Shown piece by piece: positions 54,335-62,697 of a stretch of 64,000 nt of DNA. The translations under genes and the position numbers were made by a program. Position 1 is the stretch's first letter, and each line of letters begins with the position of its first letter. The DNA is from Hyalangium versicolor (GTDB taxonomy: Bacteria > Myxococcota > Myxococcia > Myxococcales > Myxococcaceae). The notes under the pieces were generated by a model, which did not search any database, was not told the DNA's origin, and was given only the letters and a program-made list of their open reading frames with translations. Where the stretch lies: NCBI RefSeq assembly GCF_020103695.1, contig NZ_JAHXBF010000018.1, forward strand, positions 1 to 64,000, given 5' to 3'.

Positions 54335-55057
54335 ATGATGGAAACGTATTACGCTGGCTCCTACTGGCTCGCCCGGCATGAATCCTATGAGGCGTGCGCA
54401 AGCCGCGCGGAGCATTTCTTCCACCTCCTGGGGCACTGCGATCCGGCATGGGTCCGCTGGTATGAGGCGGCAGACTCCTTCGCGGAGGCGCGCACACTCC
54501 AGTTCGAGACAGACGCGGCGAACTTCCAGAGGATGTTCGCACAGGAGGAGAATCACTTCGGTGACCGCGTCTCGTACCACCTGTGGACGGGCGATAACCT
54601 GGACGAGACATCCAGCGTTGACGGCAACTGCGGCTCATCCTCGCTGCGGCTTCCGTCCACCTGCGTGCTCAAACCTTACGATGAGGGGTCCCTCGGAGAT
54701 CGGGTACTAACCGCTCCTGTCATGAACAAGGTGCTGCGCGCCATGGCCCTGGCCTGGGATCCAGAGTGGGGAGTGGCTACATCGGAGGCACATCGAGAGA
54801 CGGTGGTGACGGGATTCCCATATGCAGGCACCTTCGTAGGCTGGGCGATGTACTTCTCGAAACTGCGCGGCAAGGTGCCCCCTCTTCTTGCTCCCGTGCG
54901 CATGGAGCCCGTGGAGGACAAGGGCACTCTCGTCATCCTCACCCCTGAACGCTTCACCGCTTCCAACCCGGAGCACGTTGCCCTCGCCGCTCGCGTCTAC
55001 GAGTTGCTGGACCGAGCCGGGTTGCTGCGAAGGCTACAGCCATGGCCGTCAAAGTGA
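54335..55057 (+). CDS. Immunity protein 52 (Imm52) family
   Basis: A 240-aa protein of the Imm52 type (METYYAGSYWLARHESYEACA, RAEHFFHLL, GYxAxTFVGWAMYFSKLRG-like FPYAGTFVGWAMYF, LTPERFTASNPEHVALAARV). Adjacent ATGs at 54335 and 54338 are both possible; an upstream ATG at 54317 has no RBS. There is no signal peptide. It is divergent from the Imm26 gene with only 38 bp between starts, so the two share a regulatory region. With no matching toxin gene nearby, it looks like a stand-alone immunity gene. Confidence 0.82.
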   Translation: MMETYYAGSYWLARHESYEACASRAEHFFHLLGHCDPAWVRWYEAADSFAEARTLQFETDAANFQRMFAQEENHFGDRVSYHLWTGDNLDETSSVDGNCGSSSLRLPSTCVLKPYDEGSLGDRVLTAPVMNKVLRAMALAWDPEWGVATSEAHRETVVTGFPYAGTFVGWAMYFSKLRGKVPPLLAPVRMEPVEDKGTLVILTPERFTASNPEHVALAARVYELLDRAGLLRRLQPWPSK

Positions 55058-55317
55058 CGGTGCTTGGAACCCAAGGAGGCCTTCCCCGGTCACGCGCCGC
55101 CCGCGTCCGGATCCAGTTCCCCAGGCTGTCGCGACGGTGGAGCGAAGGAAGAACCTGGAAGGGCGGATGAAGCCAGCGCGGAAGAGGTACGCCTTGGCCA
55201 CCACCCCACCTCACGATCACCGACGCGGGAGGTAGAGCCCCTCTGGAGGGCCTGTTGACCCGACGCTGATCACTCACTCAAAGTGATGCTCTCTTCACTT
55301 TGCTTGGGGGGACTCTC

Positions 55318-56772
55318 ATGTCGATCAAGAACCTGCTGTCCGCGATTCGGGCGCCGCAGCGCGCTTCCGTCACGCCCGCGAACCCTCAGCCCGCGAGCCC
55401 TGCACCCACGCCGGGTGTGCAGCCTTCGGCCCCCCGAGCCAGCGCCAACCAATTCGAATCGGCGCGCTCTCAGCAGGTCGCCGGCGTGAATGGGGGACTC
55501 TTCCCCACGGTGGGCGGGTTGAAGCCCCTCGCTCAGGGACAGACGGTGGCCGAAGTGAACCTCTCCGACGGATACACCACCTGCCTGGAGAACGCGTACC
55601 GGACGGCAAAGCCCGGAGACAAGGTGGTGTTCCTGGAGGACCTCAAGGACAACTCCGAGCACGTGGTGGTGGTGCATCCCGGCCAGACTCTGAAGGAGGC
55701 GGGAGCGGATCCCATGCGCTACCGGCTCATCGGCACGCCGCTGGACGCCAGCCAACTGCGCGGTGTGATCGAGGCTCCGGCCAACCAACGCGCCGGGAAG
55801 CTGGCAGCGGCGCTTGGGGTGGACGTAGCGAGCGTGGCCACCAAGAAGTGGGCGGATCCTTCCACGGATCCACGCATCCCCGTATTCCAACAGAACGCCA
55901 CGCAGGCCGCGGCCACGGCCACCGCGATGCAACCGGAGGCGGCGGCCATCTGGCTGCTGACCGGCAATGGCATCGACCAGGCCCTGGGACAGGCGAGCGT
56001 GACGGGCAACGCGGTGAAGGATCAAGTGCTCTTTGGGCTGTACGCCACCTCGAACAACCAGGGGGGATTCTTCCCGCCCACGCATGACGGGACGCTGGAC
56101 ATGTGGGCGGATCAGATCACCCAGGGTGCGGACTTCACCACGTACCTAACTTCGAAAACCATGGAGCACTTCAGCAACATCCCGACGGGGGCCGCGGGAT
56201 TCCATCCGATGGTCAATGACAGCCAGTGGCCGGGCTCCAACAACCAGGTGGGCCACTTCTTCACCGCCATCCACATGGGAATGCTCCGCGAGGGCGCCAC
56301 CGGCAGCCAGCGGTTCCTCCTGGATGCCGCGGCGTACGGCCACGAGCTGATCGGCGACAGTGCCACCGCCATGGCTCAGCTCAACGCGGGAGCGGGAGCG
56401 CTGCTGGGCCAGCAGGTGGACGTCTCCACGGGACAGATCCCCTCGGAGTTCCGGCCCCAGAACAACTTCTTCGACAACGCGGTGTCCTGGGCGCTGTCCA
56501 CCAACGGCCAGCCACTGACCTCCCGGGAGCTGGCGGAGATCGATGCCTCGGCACGCTTGCTGATGCCGGGGGTACAGGATGGGCAAGCGATTCCCGGGAG
56601 AGATGGCAACAGCCTGGAGGACATGCGGCTCACGCTCGTCGGAGTGGCCTTCGGGCAGCTCGTTTCCCGGGGAGCTTTCGCCACACCCGCGGATGCCCAG
56701 AGGTGGCTCGAATCGGCCATCGGGCCGAATGCCCAGTGGCCCTCGGCACCGCCGGGCTCCGTGATGGCCTGA
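55318..56772 (+). CDS. Uncharacterised 484-aa protein
   Basis: A protein I do not recognise. It begins with a Pro/Ala/Ser-rich tail (~65 residues) and continues with mixed alpha/beta regions (TVAEVNLSDGYTTCLENAYRTA, LIGTPLDASQLRGVIEAP) and a helical C-terminal half rich in Asn, Gly and His (FGLYATSNNQGGFFP, MVNDSQWPGSNNQVGHFFTAIHMGM, AYGHELIGDS). The last part resembles domains of toxins or hydrolases with His pairs but matches nothing firmly. There is no Sec signal. The ATG at 55318 follows a GGGGGGAC stretch. Long disordered N-termini like this are seen in non-classically secreted myxobacterial proteins; secretion is only a guess. Confidence 0.7.
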   Translation: MSIKNLLSAIRAPQRASVTPANPQPASPAPTPGVQPSAPRASANQFESARSQQVAGVNGGLFPTVGGLKPLAQGQTVAEVNLSDGYTTCLENAYRTAKPGDKVVFLEDLKDNSEHVVVVHPGQTLKEAGADPMRYRLIGTPLDASQLRGVIEAPANQRAGKLAAALGVDVASVATKKWADPSTDPRIPVFQQNATQAAATATAMQPEAAAIWLLTGNGIDQALGQASVTGNAVKDQVLFGLYATSNNQGGFFPPTHDGTLDMWADQITQGADFTTYLTSKTMEHFSNIPTGAAGFHPMVNDSQWPGSNNQVGHFFTAIHMGMLREGATGSQRFLLDAAAYGHELIGDSATAMAQLNAGAGALLGQQVDVSTGQIPSEFRPQNNFFDNAVSWALSTNGQPLTSRELAEIDASARLLMPGVQDGQAIPGRDGNSLEDMRLTLVGVAFGQLVSRGAFATPADAQRWLESAIGPNAQWPSAPPGSVMA

Positions 56773-56797
56773 GGTCCGGGGAGCCACGCGAAAGCAC

Positions 56798-56812
56798 GCG
56801 GGCGGAGCCCGC
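56798..56812. terminator. Short hairpin between convergent genes
   Basis: GCGGGC (56798-56803) pairs with GCCCGC (56807-56812) around GGA, between the 484-aa gene and the convergent TPR-like gene. A possible bidirectional terminator without a T tract. Confidence 0.45.
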
Positions 56813-56813
56813 T

Positions 56814-58013
56814 TCACCTCTCGAGCTGCTCGATCCAATGCTTCGCCTTCAGGTGGAGCTCATCGTCCGGGAGCGTGAGGGCCATCACCTCCCGAAACCG
56901 AGGGATGGCATCCTCCGGGTTGCCGTCCCTGTTCCCGAGATCCAAGAAGTGAAGCTCCTTCGCCTTCTGGCGCAACTCCTTGATGAGGCGAGCGGCGCCG
57001 TCATGCTTGGGATCCGCCACGAGGACGTGCTGCGCGAACTCGATCGCCAGGGCCCACCGCTTCTCGCCCCGCGCCTTCCGGGCGCTCTCGTAGAGGGCCT
57101 TCACCAAATCCGGACTCACGCGCGCAAAGAGCTTGCTCGGGTTCTTCGGCCCGGTGATGCGCCCCTCGGAGTGGATGACCGCCGAGACATTCTCGGAGGT
57201 AGGCTCGCTCGACCACACGCTGAAAAAGCGTTGGAACTCATTCAGATCGTGGAGCATCTGCTTGCAACCGGATGTCCTCGTCGCGCATGCCTCGGCGGCT
57301 GCTATCGCGCCGGGTAGATTCCCGTCGAGAAAGACGCGGGCAACACCCTCCGTGGAGAGCCATGAAGGAGCGCTCAGGAGCTTGTCCTTCCCGCGCATGA
57401 TCTCCTCGAGGAGTTCCCGGGCTTCCTTCTGATCTGGGTCAGCGGCCGCGACATCCTCGATCAGTGCCTGGGCCTGGTCGAACTGCCGACGCTCCAGTTT
57501 CACCCGTGCCTCCAGGATCCGGCGATTGATCAAGCCCTGAAGTTCGCGCCGATGAATCACGACCCATTTGGCCGTCTGTGCGTTCGCGCTGATCTTCTTC
57601 AGCTCCGAGAGTGCCTCCCCAAACCTATTCTCCAGCATGGCATCTGTGCTCGCACTGACGTGCCGCCCGTCGGCGAACCTCCTCTCCACCCCAGCCAGCG
57701 AGTCCTTCAGGCCGGGGTAGTCGGGCGCCTCGGCCTGGAGTTCGAGCAGCTTGTCCCTGGCCTGCGTAAACCTTTCCCGACGGATGAGGGTGTTGGCCTC
57801 CTCGAAGATCGCCGCCAACCGCTTCGCCTCCCACGGCATCAGAGGGAACGCCGGAGAGACGCCTTCGGGCCCGCCAGGGACGGGCCGGTGAAGCACCCGA
57901 TAGCCGACGAGGACCAGTGCCATCATCAGCAGGCCCCCAGAGAAAAGCCACGCGACGAGCTGCTTCCCGCCACGGGCCCGACGGCCTGTTCGCTGCTTCT
58001 GCGGCTGCTCCAT
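56814..58013 (-). CDS. Membrane protein with TPR-like repeats
   Basis: A 399-aa protein anchored by one N-terminal transmembrane segment (LVAWLFSGGLLMMALVLVGY, ~18-38) after a basic cytoplasmic head. The rest is helical with TPR-like units (FTQARDKLLELQAEAPDY, FGEALSELKKISANAQ, FDQAQALIEDVAAADPDQKEARELLEE, WALAIEFAQHVLVADPKHDGAARLI) in the periplasm. A Cys pair (EACATRTSGCKQML) may form a disulphide. It probably scaffolds an envelope complex; no partner is evident. The ATG at 58013 is preferred to the upstream TTG at 58043. Confidence 0.8.
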   Translation of the reverse strand: MEQPQKQRTGRRARGGKQLVAWLFSGGLLMMALVLVGYRVLHRPVPGGPEGVSPAFPLMPWEAKRLAAIFEEANTLIRRERFTQARDKLLELQAEAPDYPGLKDSLAGVERRFADGRHVSASTDAMLENRFGEALSELKKISANAQTAKWVVIHRRELQGLINRRILEARVKLERRQFDQAQALIEDVAAADPDQKEARELLEEIMRGKDKLLSAPSWLSTEGVARVFLDGNLPGAIAAAEACATRTSGCKQMLHDLNEFQRFFSVWSSEPTSENVSAVIHSEGRITGPKNPSKLFARVSPDLVKALYESARKARGEKRWALAIEFAQHVLVADPKHDGAARLIKELRQKAKELHFLDLGNRDGNPEDAIPRFREVMALTLPDDELHLKAKHWIEQLER

Positions 58014-58080
58014 GGGACACGCTGCCTGAGAGGGAGGAGACAAGCCAAGCCGACAGGCCGGGTCCCGCGCAAGGGGCCCC

Positions 58081-59430
58081 CTATGGAAGGACTACGTACA
58101 TGCCTCCCACGCACATCTCGTTCTGCGTGCCCCAACCCGGGAGCGTGGGCTCGGTGCGGCCGCGCGTGTCATAGTCGCAGGTGACGCGGACGCGCGTGCC
58201 TTGCCTGAGCTGGTACGGCCTCTCGTAGAAGTAGAAGAGCTGCCAGTCGAAGTCCCAATGCTTGACCTCGGCGCCGCACTGCACACCGTCGGCCGTGTCC
58301 AAGAACTCCAGGCGGTAGCGCTGACCCAGCTCGTGCATATGCGGGAACACGCCGTAGACATCCACGTGGTCGACACCGAGCGCCGCCATCTCCCTGTCGA
58401 AGTCCGTCTCCCAGGTGTATTTCACCGACTCCTTGCCAGGAGCGAGCGAATCGCTGCTGCCAAGGAACTCATCGGGCAGCATGAAGAATCCTTCGCGCTG
58501 CACGCTGTCCGCGACCCGCAGGCGCACCCGCGTGGAATCGGGCTGGCCACGCACTCTCTCGTCGACGAGGTTGTAGTGCATCTGCGCCACCAGCACCCGG
58601 CCCGCGGGCACGCGCAAGCCCGTCGTGTCGGGATAGGGCACCGGCCCCATGCCGGGCGCCCAGGTCGCCGGAAGGCTCTCGATGGTCACGCCATCACCAG
58701 CCTGGCTGAAGCACGGCCAGCCCAGGCGATCCGGAGACGCCTCGTCCATGGCGCGCATGAGGTCCATGTTGGTCTTGCCCGGGATGTCGCTCGCGCCGTT
58801 GGGGTCCACGACCATGAGCAGCATGTGATGGACCATCGCCGCATTGCCCGGAATCACCTCATAGCCAGTGATGAAGCGATTGCCGCCCTTGCTGTCGACC
58901 GAGCCGTCGAGCAGGAAGCAGCGGTAGTCGTCGAACTTGGCATAGGCGCTGCCATCGGGCTCGGGCACATAGTTGGGTGTGGCAAAGGCCATGATCTGGC
59001 TCTTGCCATCTTCGAGCCCCTTGCCTGGCTCGCTGGCCATGGGGACCTGGAGGTCGTCACGCGGAGTGCCCTCGGGAGTGCCCGCCTCGACCCAGGCGGC
59101 GATGGTGGCGATCTCTTCATTCTCGAGCCACCGGGGGTTGTGGAACTCGCCACAAGAGCCGTCGGACGTCACCAGCCAGGGTGGCATGGTGCGCCCCTCC
59201 ACGGCCTGCTTGATCGCCACCGACCAGGACCGAGCCTCCGCGTAGGAGTCCAGGCGGAACGGCGCGATGCCGCCAGACTGGTGGCAGGTGACACAGTTGT
59301 CGAAGAGAAGGGGCGCCACGTCCTGCCAGTAGGTGGCCTCTTTTGGCTTCTCGGGTTCGGCGCTATCACTGCAGGCCACGCCTCCGATGCTCAAAAGAGA
59401 CACGGCAGCGATCCAGATGTTTCTGTGCAT
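58081..59430 (-). CDS. Cytochrome c / copper monooxygenase-like lipoprotein
   Basis: A 449-aa lipoprotein (signal ending IGGVAC at Cys 20). Near the N-terminus comes a single c-type haem site CVTCH (Cys 46, Cys 49, His 50) in the usual DVAPLLFDNCVTCHQSGG context. The C-terminal ~300 residues resemble the copper type II, ascorbate-dependent (PHM/DBH-like) monooxygenase fold: a HH pair in AMVHHMLLMV, an HxH in VLVAQMHYNLV-like and FPHMHELG stretches, and a Met in TQNEMCVGGMYVVLP. The haem domain may deliver electrons to the copper centre. The substrate is unknown. It is preceded by the 59438 lipoprotein gene with a 7-bp gap, a likely two-gene operon. Confidence 0.85.
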   Translation of the reverse strand: MHRNIWIAAVSLLSIGGVACSDSAEPEKPKEATYWQDVAPLLFDNCVTCHQSGGIAPFRLDSYAEARSWSVAIKQAVEGRTMPPWLVTSDGSCGEFHNPRWLENEEIATIAAWVEAGTPEGTPRDDLQVPMASEPGKGLEDGKSQIMAFATPNYVPEPDGSAYAKFDDYRCFLLDGSVDSKGGNRFITGYEVIPGNAAMVHHMLLMVVDPNGASDIPGKTNMDLMRAMDEASPDRLGWPCFSQAGDGVTIESLPATWAPGMGPVPYPDTTGLRVPAGRVLVAQMHYNLVDERVRGQPDSTRVRLRVADSVQREGFFMLPDEFLGSSDSLAPGKESVKYTWETDFDREMAALGVDHVDVYGVFPHMHELGQRYRLEFLDTADGVQCGAEVKHWDFDWQLFYFYERPYQLRQGTRVRVTCDYDTRGRTEPTLPGWGTQNEMCVGGMYVVLP

Positions 59431-59437
59431 GGAAGCT

Positions 59438-60055
59438 TCACTCCTCGGTTTGGGTGTTCGCCGCGGGCGTCTGCGGGAGGGAACTCTCAGCGGGGACCTG
59501 CAACGCGAATCCGTTCAGGTTCCAGGTGTTGGAGCCATGGTTGTGCAAGTGGAAGGTGACAAGGGTTCCTGCCTTGGCGGCCAACGGGCTGGACAGTTCC
59601 ACCTCGCGCGTGTCGGCTGGCCCCGGGATCTTGATGTGCTCTTCCCAGACTTGATGCTCGCCCACGAGCAGGGCCATATGGCCCTGGACGGGCGCAGGGC
59701 TGACCAGGGCCTGCCACCACACCCGGACGCGCAGCCGTGCTCCCTTCTTTAGATCCAGGAGGAGCGGCTGCCGCACCGTGGCGTAGTTGCAGCGCGTCGT
59801 CTGCACCTCCAGACCGTCGAGTTCCGCGTGCCAGTCCTGTTCGCCACACACGATTGCGTCATTGCCAACATCACCGGCCAGCGGATCCGTGCCGGCAGGC
59901 GCGGGCTGCCAGCCTTCAGCCTGCACAAGGGGAGCCCAGGCAAGCTCCGTGTCGGAGCCCGTGGATGAGCCGCAGCCAAGCAGAAGCGCGCTACAAGCAA
60001 GCCCCCATGTGGGCACCCGCACACCCCACCAGGGGAGAGAACGTCTCATTTGCAT
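59438..60055 (-). CDS. Lipoprotein partner of the monooxygenase-like gene
   Basis: A 205-aa lipoprotein, start uncertain between ATG 60055 and ATG 60049. The signal ends with LACSALLLGCGSS, a good lipobox. The mature part is an all-beta domain (ARLRVRVWWQALVSPAP, EVELSSPLAAKAGTLVTFHLHNHGSNTWNLNGFAL) resembling jelly-roll domains found next to copper type II monooxygenase-like proteins. A His pair in FHLHNHG could bind metal. Co-transcription with the downstream 58081 gene is likely. Confidence 0.8.
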   Translation of the reverse strand: MQMRRSLPWWGVRVPTWGLACSALLLGCGSSTGSDTELAWAPLVQAEGWQPAPAGTDPLAGDVGNDAIVCGEQDWHAELDGLEVQTTRCNYATVRQPLLLDLKKGARLRVRVWWQALVSPAPVQGHMALLVGEHQVWEEHIKIPGPADTREVELSSPLAAKAGTLVTFHLHNHGSNTWNLNGFALQVPAESSLPQTPAANTQTEE

Positions 60056-60118
60056 GGGCCCAGAAACACCGCGCGGCCGCGCGAGTGTCACCACGCTCGG
60101 ACTGTGCCGTACTCGAGT

Positions 60119-61867
60119 TCAGCGGAGTGGTGAGTCCAGGACGGACGGACGGTACTCGGTGATCTGTCCCCCGCTGAACGTGAAGCGTTGGCCCACGGGC
60201 GGCAGCGTGTCATTGAGCACGTACCCGAAGTCCAACCGGAACGGGTACACGTTGAACTGGGGGAAGAGGAAGCGGATCCCCACTCCCACCGAGTGCACCA
60301 TGTTTGGCCGCCGATCGAAGGCCGAGCCCGCGTCGTAGAAGATCACCCCGCCCAGGTGCAGCGTGTGGAACACGAAGGGCGCGGTGCGGTACTCCACATT
60401 GAACAGCAGCATCCGCTTCCCCGAGTACGCATCCTGCGCGGCCCCACGCAGACCGTTGGCTCCGCCCAGCAAAGTCACTCGATCGAACAGATCATCGATG
60501 TTCACATCGAGCAACCCGCGCGCCACGAAGCGCCCACCGAAAATCTTCGGCGACACCTGGTGCACCTCCGTGGCCCAGTGCCTATTCGTCCACGCAGCGC
60601 CCTCCCCGAGCGCCCGCCGGATGGCGCCTCCCGCCGACACCGTCGTCAGCGCATCTCCCCACAACCAGCGGTAGCGCCCCGCCACCCCCAGCTCCGCGTA
60701 GTGCGCCGCCGAGGAGAACACCGGAGGCGCGTACCGTGCCGTCACCAGCACCGAGTGACCGATCTGGTAGTCCTCCGAGAGCGCGTAAGAATCCACGTCG
60801 CGCATCACTTCGTAGCGGGCCTGGTAGGCCGACAGCGACAGCGACGTATAGACGGCTTCCTCGCTGAGGGGCAGGTGGTTGGCCCTCAGCCACTCCCGCT
60901 GCGCCGAATTCAGCGGAGCCGCCGCGGGAGCGTCATACCCTCGGTGGTACGCCGCCACCGAACCCGTCACGTTCTTCTTGGAGAACTCGCCATAGGAGCG
61001 GGTGTAGCTCGCGCCGCCCGACACCACGCGCGTCTCATAGATGAAAGGTACCGGAGCACCGTCCGGGTACGGGAGCTGCCACACCTCGGTGCCGCGGTAC
61101 ACCCGCGTCGTGGACGTGTCCCATGACACCGAGGTGTTGACGCTCCACGGCGTGGACAACGAGTACAGCGGGCGCTGGAACACCACGCTGCCCCGAGTCC
61201 CCTCTGGCTTGCCACTCTCGCGTCCGATGATGAGGGAGGTCGTCTCGCCCAGGTACCAGCGGCTGCCGCCCACGCGCCGGTTGATGTACGTCTGCCCGAA
61301 GCTCATCGTGTCCGGGCGCAGCAGGAAGTCCAACGCGAGCCGCTGGTTGAGCCCCAGGAAGTTCGTCTCGGTGCCTTGGAGCTGCAACCGGCGCAGGTAC
61401 GAGCCCACCAGCTCCCAGTCCTGGTTGAGCCGCAGCGACCACAGGTCCTTCGTGATGATCAGCAGAGCCACGCTCCCGGGAGCAGAGCCCTTCACCGCCA
61501 CCACGCGCACGGCCGAGAAGATGCCCAGGTTGCGCAGGTTGCGCGCCGTCTCCTGGGCGAGCGCGGCCGAGTAGGGAGCCCCGGGCTCCAGCAGCACCTC
61601 GCGGCGGATGATGGCCTCGCGGGTCCGCACGTGGAAGATGTTGAGGAAGTTGGGGTACGGGTCGCTCTCGGCCACCACGTCCTCGGCGGAGACGAGCACC
61701 GCCTCCACGCGCTGGCCCTCGGGCGAGAGCTCCACCTCGCGGCCGTGCTGGGCGAGCCCCCACGCGACGAGCGTCTCTTCGTACCCGCTGGCAGGAACAT
61801 CCTCTTCCGGCGCTGTCGCCATCAGCGGCGCGATCATCAACGTGAGCAACGCGAGCGGCACGCCCAC
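60119..61867 (-). CDS. BamA/TamA-type Omp85 outer-membrane protein
   Basis: A 582-aa outer-membrane barrel protein. After a signal-like hydrophobic start (MGVPLALLTLMIAPLMATA), residues ~75-150 look like one POTRA domain (FLNIFHVRTREAIIRREVLLEPG, ARNLRNLGIFSAVRVVAV). From ~170 onward the sequence alternates as beta strands, ending with the Omp85 features LFNVEYRTAPFVFHTLHLGGVIFYDAGSAF and a strand close to the C-terminus, though the last residue is Arg and not the usual aromatic. It has one POTRA, unlike the five of BamA, so it is a specialised export or insertion protein. The start GTG is tentative. Confidence 0.88.
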   Translation of the reverse strand: MGVPLALLTLMIAPLMATAPEEDVPASGYEETLVAWGLAQHGREVELSPEGQRVEAVLVSAEDVVAESDPYPNFLNIFHVRTREAIIRREVLLEPGAPYSAALAQETARNLRNLGIFSAVRVVAVKGSAPGSVALLIITKDLWSLRLNQDWELVGSYLRRLQLQGTETNFLGLNQRLALDFLLRPDTMSFGQTYINRRVGGSRWYLGETTSLIIGRESGKPEGTRGSVVFQRPLYSLSTPWSVNTSVSWDTSTTRVYRGTEVWQLPYPDGAPVPFIYETRVVSGGASYTRSYGEFSKKNVTGSVAAYHRGYDAPAAAPLNSAQREWLRANHLPLSEEAVYTSLSLSAYQARYEVMRDVDSYALSEDYQIGHSVLVTARYAPPVFSSAAHYAELGVAGRYRWLWGDALTTVSAGGAIRRALGEGAAWTNRHWATEVHQVSPKIFGGRFVARGLLDVNIDDLFDRVTLLGGANGLRGAAQDAYSGKRMLLFNVEYRTAPFVFHTLHLGGVIFYDAGSAFDRRPNMVHSVGVGIRFLFPQFNVYPFRLDFGYVLNDTLPPVGQRFTFSGGQITEYRPSVLDSPLR

Positions 61868-62042
61868 ATCTTGTCACGCACCAGCCTCCGGACGGGGGCC
61901 TTTTGCACACAGGAAGAACTTCAGCTCCACAGGGTCGACTTACTGCTGGTCAACAGTCGCGTCGTACCCAGGGCTCTCCGAGGGTTCCGGGATCGCCGGC
62001 CAAACACAACAGTATGCCCACGCATCACCTGGGAGATTCATC

Positions 62043-62432
62043 GTGGGCCACACCTTCAGAGCCAGCATCCTTCTCGTGGAGGACAACGAGGACATCCGAG
62101 AAGGGCTGAGCACCCTGCTCGAGGCCGAGCAGTACGACGTCTCCGCATTCAGCTCGGCGGAGGAAGCCCTGATCCGGCTCGAGAAGCAGCGCTTCGACCT
62201 GATCATCACGGACTACATGCTGCCCGGCGAGAGCGGGGGATGGATGGTAGAGCAGGCGGCGGCGCGGGGCTGTCTCAGCGGAGCCCGGGTGCTGATGATC
62301 ACCGCGCACCCGCGTGTCGTGCCTCCGCCGGGCGTGCGCATCCTTCACAAGCCGCTCGACATCCACGTGTTCCTGCGCGTGGTGGGAGAGGAACTCGCGG
62401 CAGGCCATGGGCAGGCGGCGAGGGTAGGCTGA
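62043..62432 (+). CDS. Single-domain response regulator
   Basis: A 129-aa receiver protein beginning at GTG with GGGAG upstream (VGHTFRASILLVEDNEDIREGL). The phospho-acceptor Asp is in LIITDYMLPGESGG, the Thr in VLMITAH, and the Lys in ILHKPLDIHVFL. There is no output domain and no kinase gene beside it. It is divergent from the Omp85 gene across 175 bp. It is probably phosphorylated by an unlinked histidine kinase. Confidence 0.88.
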   Translation: MGHTFRASILLVEDNEDIREGLSTLLEAEQYDVSAFSSAEEALIRLEKQRFDLIITDYMLPGESGGWMVEQAAARGCLSGARVLMITAHPRVVPPPGVRILHKPLDIHVFLRVVGEELAAGHGQAARVG

Positions 62433-62496
62433 CGCGGCATACGACTCCAGGGGTAGTGTCTATCCCCAGTCGACCCAACGTGTTAGGTTATCCTCC

Positions 62497-62682
62497 ATGA
62501 GCAACTCGATGGAGTTCGGCCAGCCGGCCGAGGAGCCTGAGAAGAACCGCTGGGTGTTCGGCCTCCGGGTGCGCATCGAGCCATACCTCAAGGAGTCTCC
62601 CGACAATCGGACGCTCACGAAGAAGGCCGCGAAGCCGGATCGTTTTGCTGTCGTCATCAGCACTCCGAAGTTCGATCCGTGA
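62497..62682 (+). CDS. Small uncharacterised protein
   Basis: A 61-aa charged protein (MSNSMEFGQPAEEPEKN, WVFGLRVRIEPYLKE, KKAAKPDRFAVVISTPKFDP). There is no signal peptide, Cys or hydrophobic core. Codon third positions are mostly G or C, but the short length keeps this uncertain. The size, acidic N-terminal half and conserved-looking C-terminal end could fit a precursor peptide, but no RiPP enzymes are nearby, so I make no functional claim. Confidence 0.5.
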   Translation: MSNSMEFGQPAEEPEKNRWVFGLRVRIEPYLKESPDNRTLTKKAAKPDRFAVVISTPKFDP

Positions 62683-62697
62683 GTCCCTGCTTCAGCG

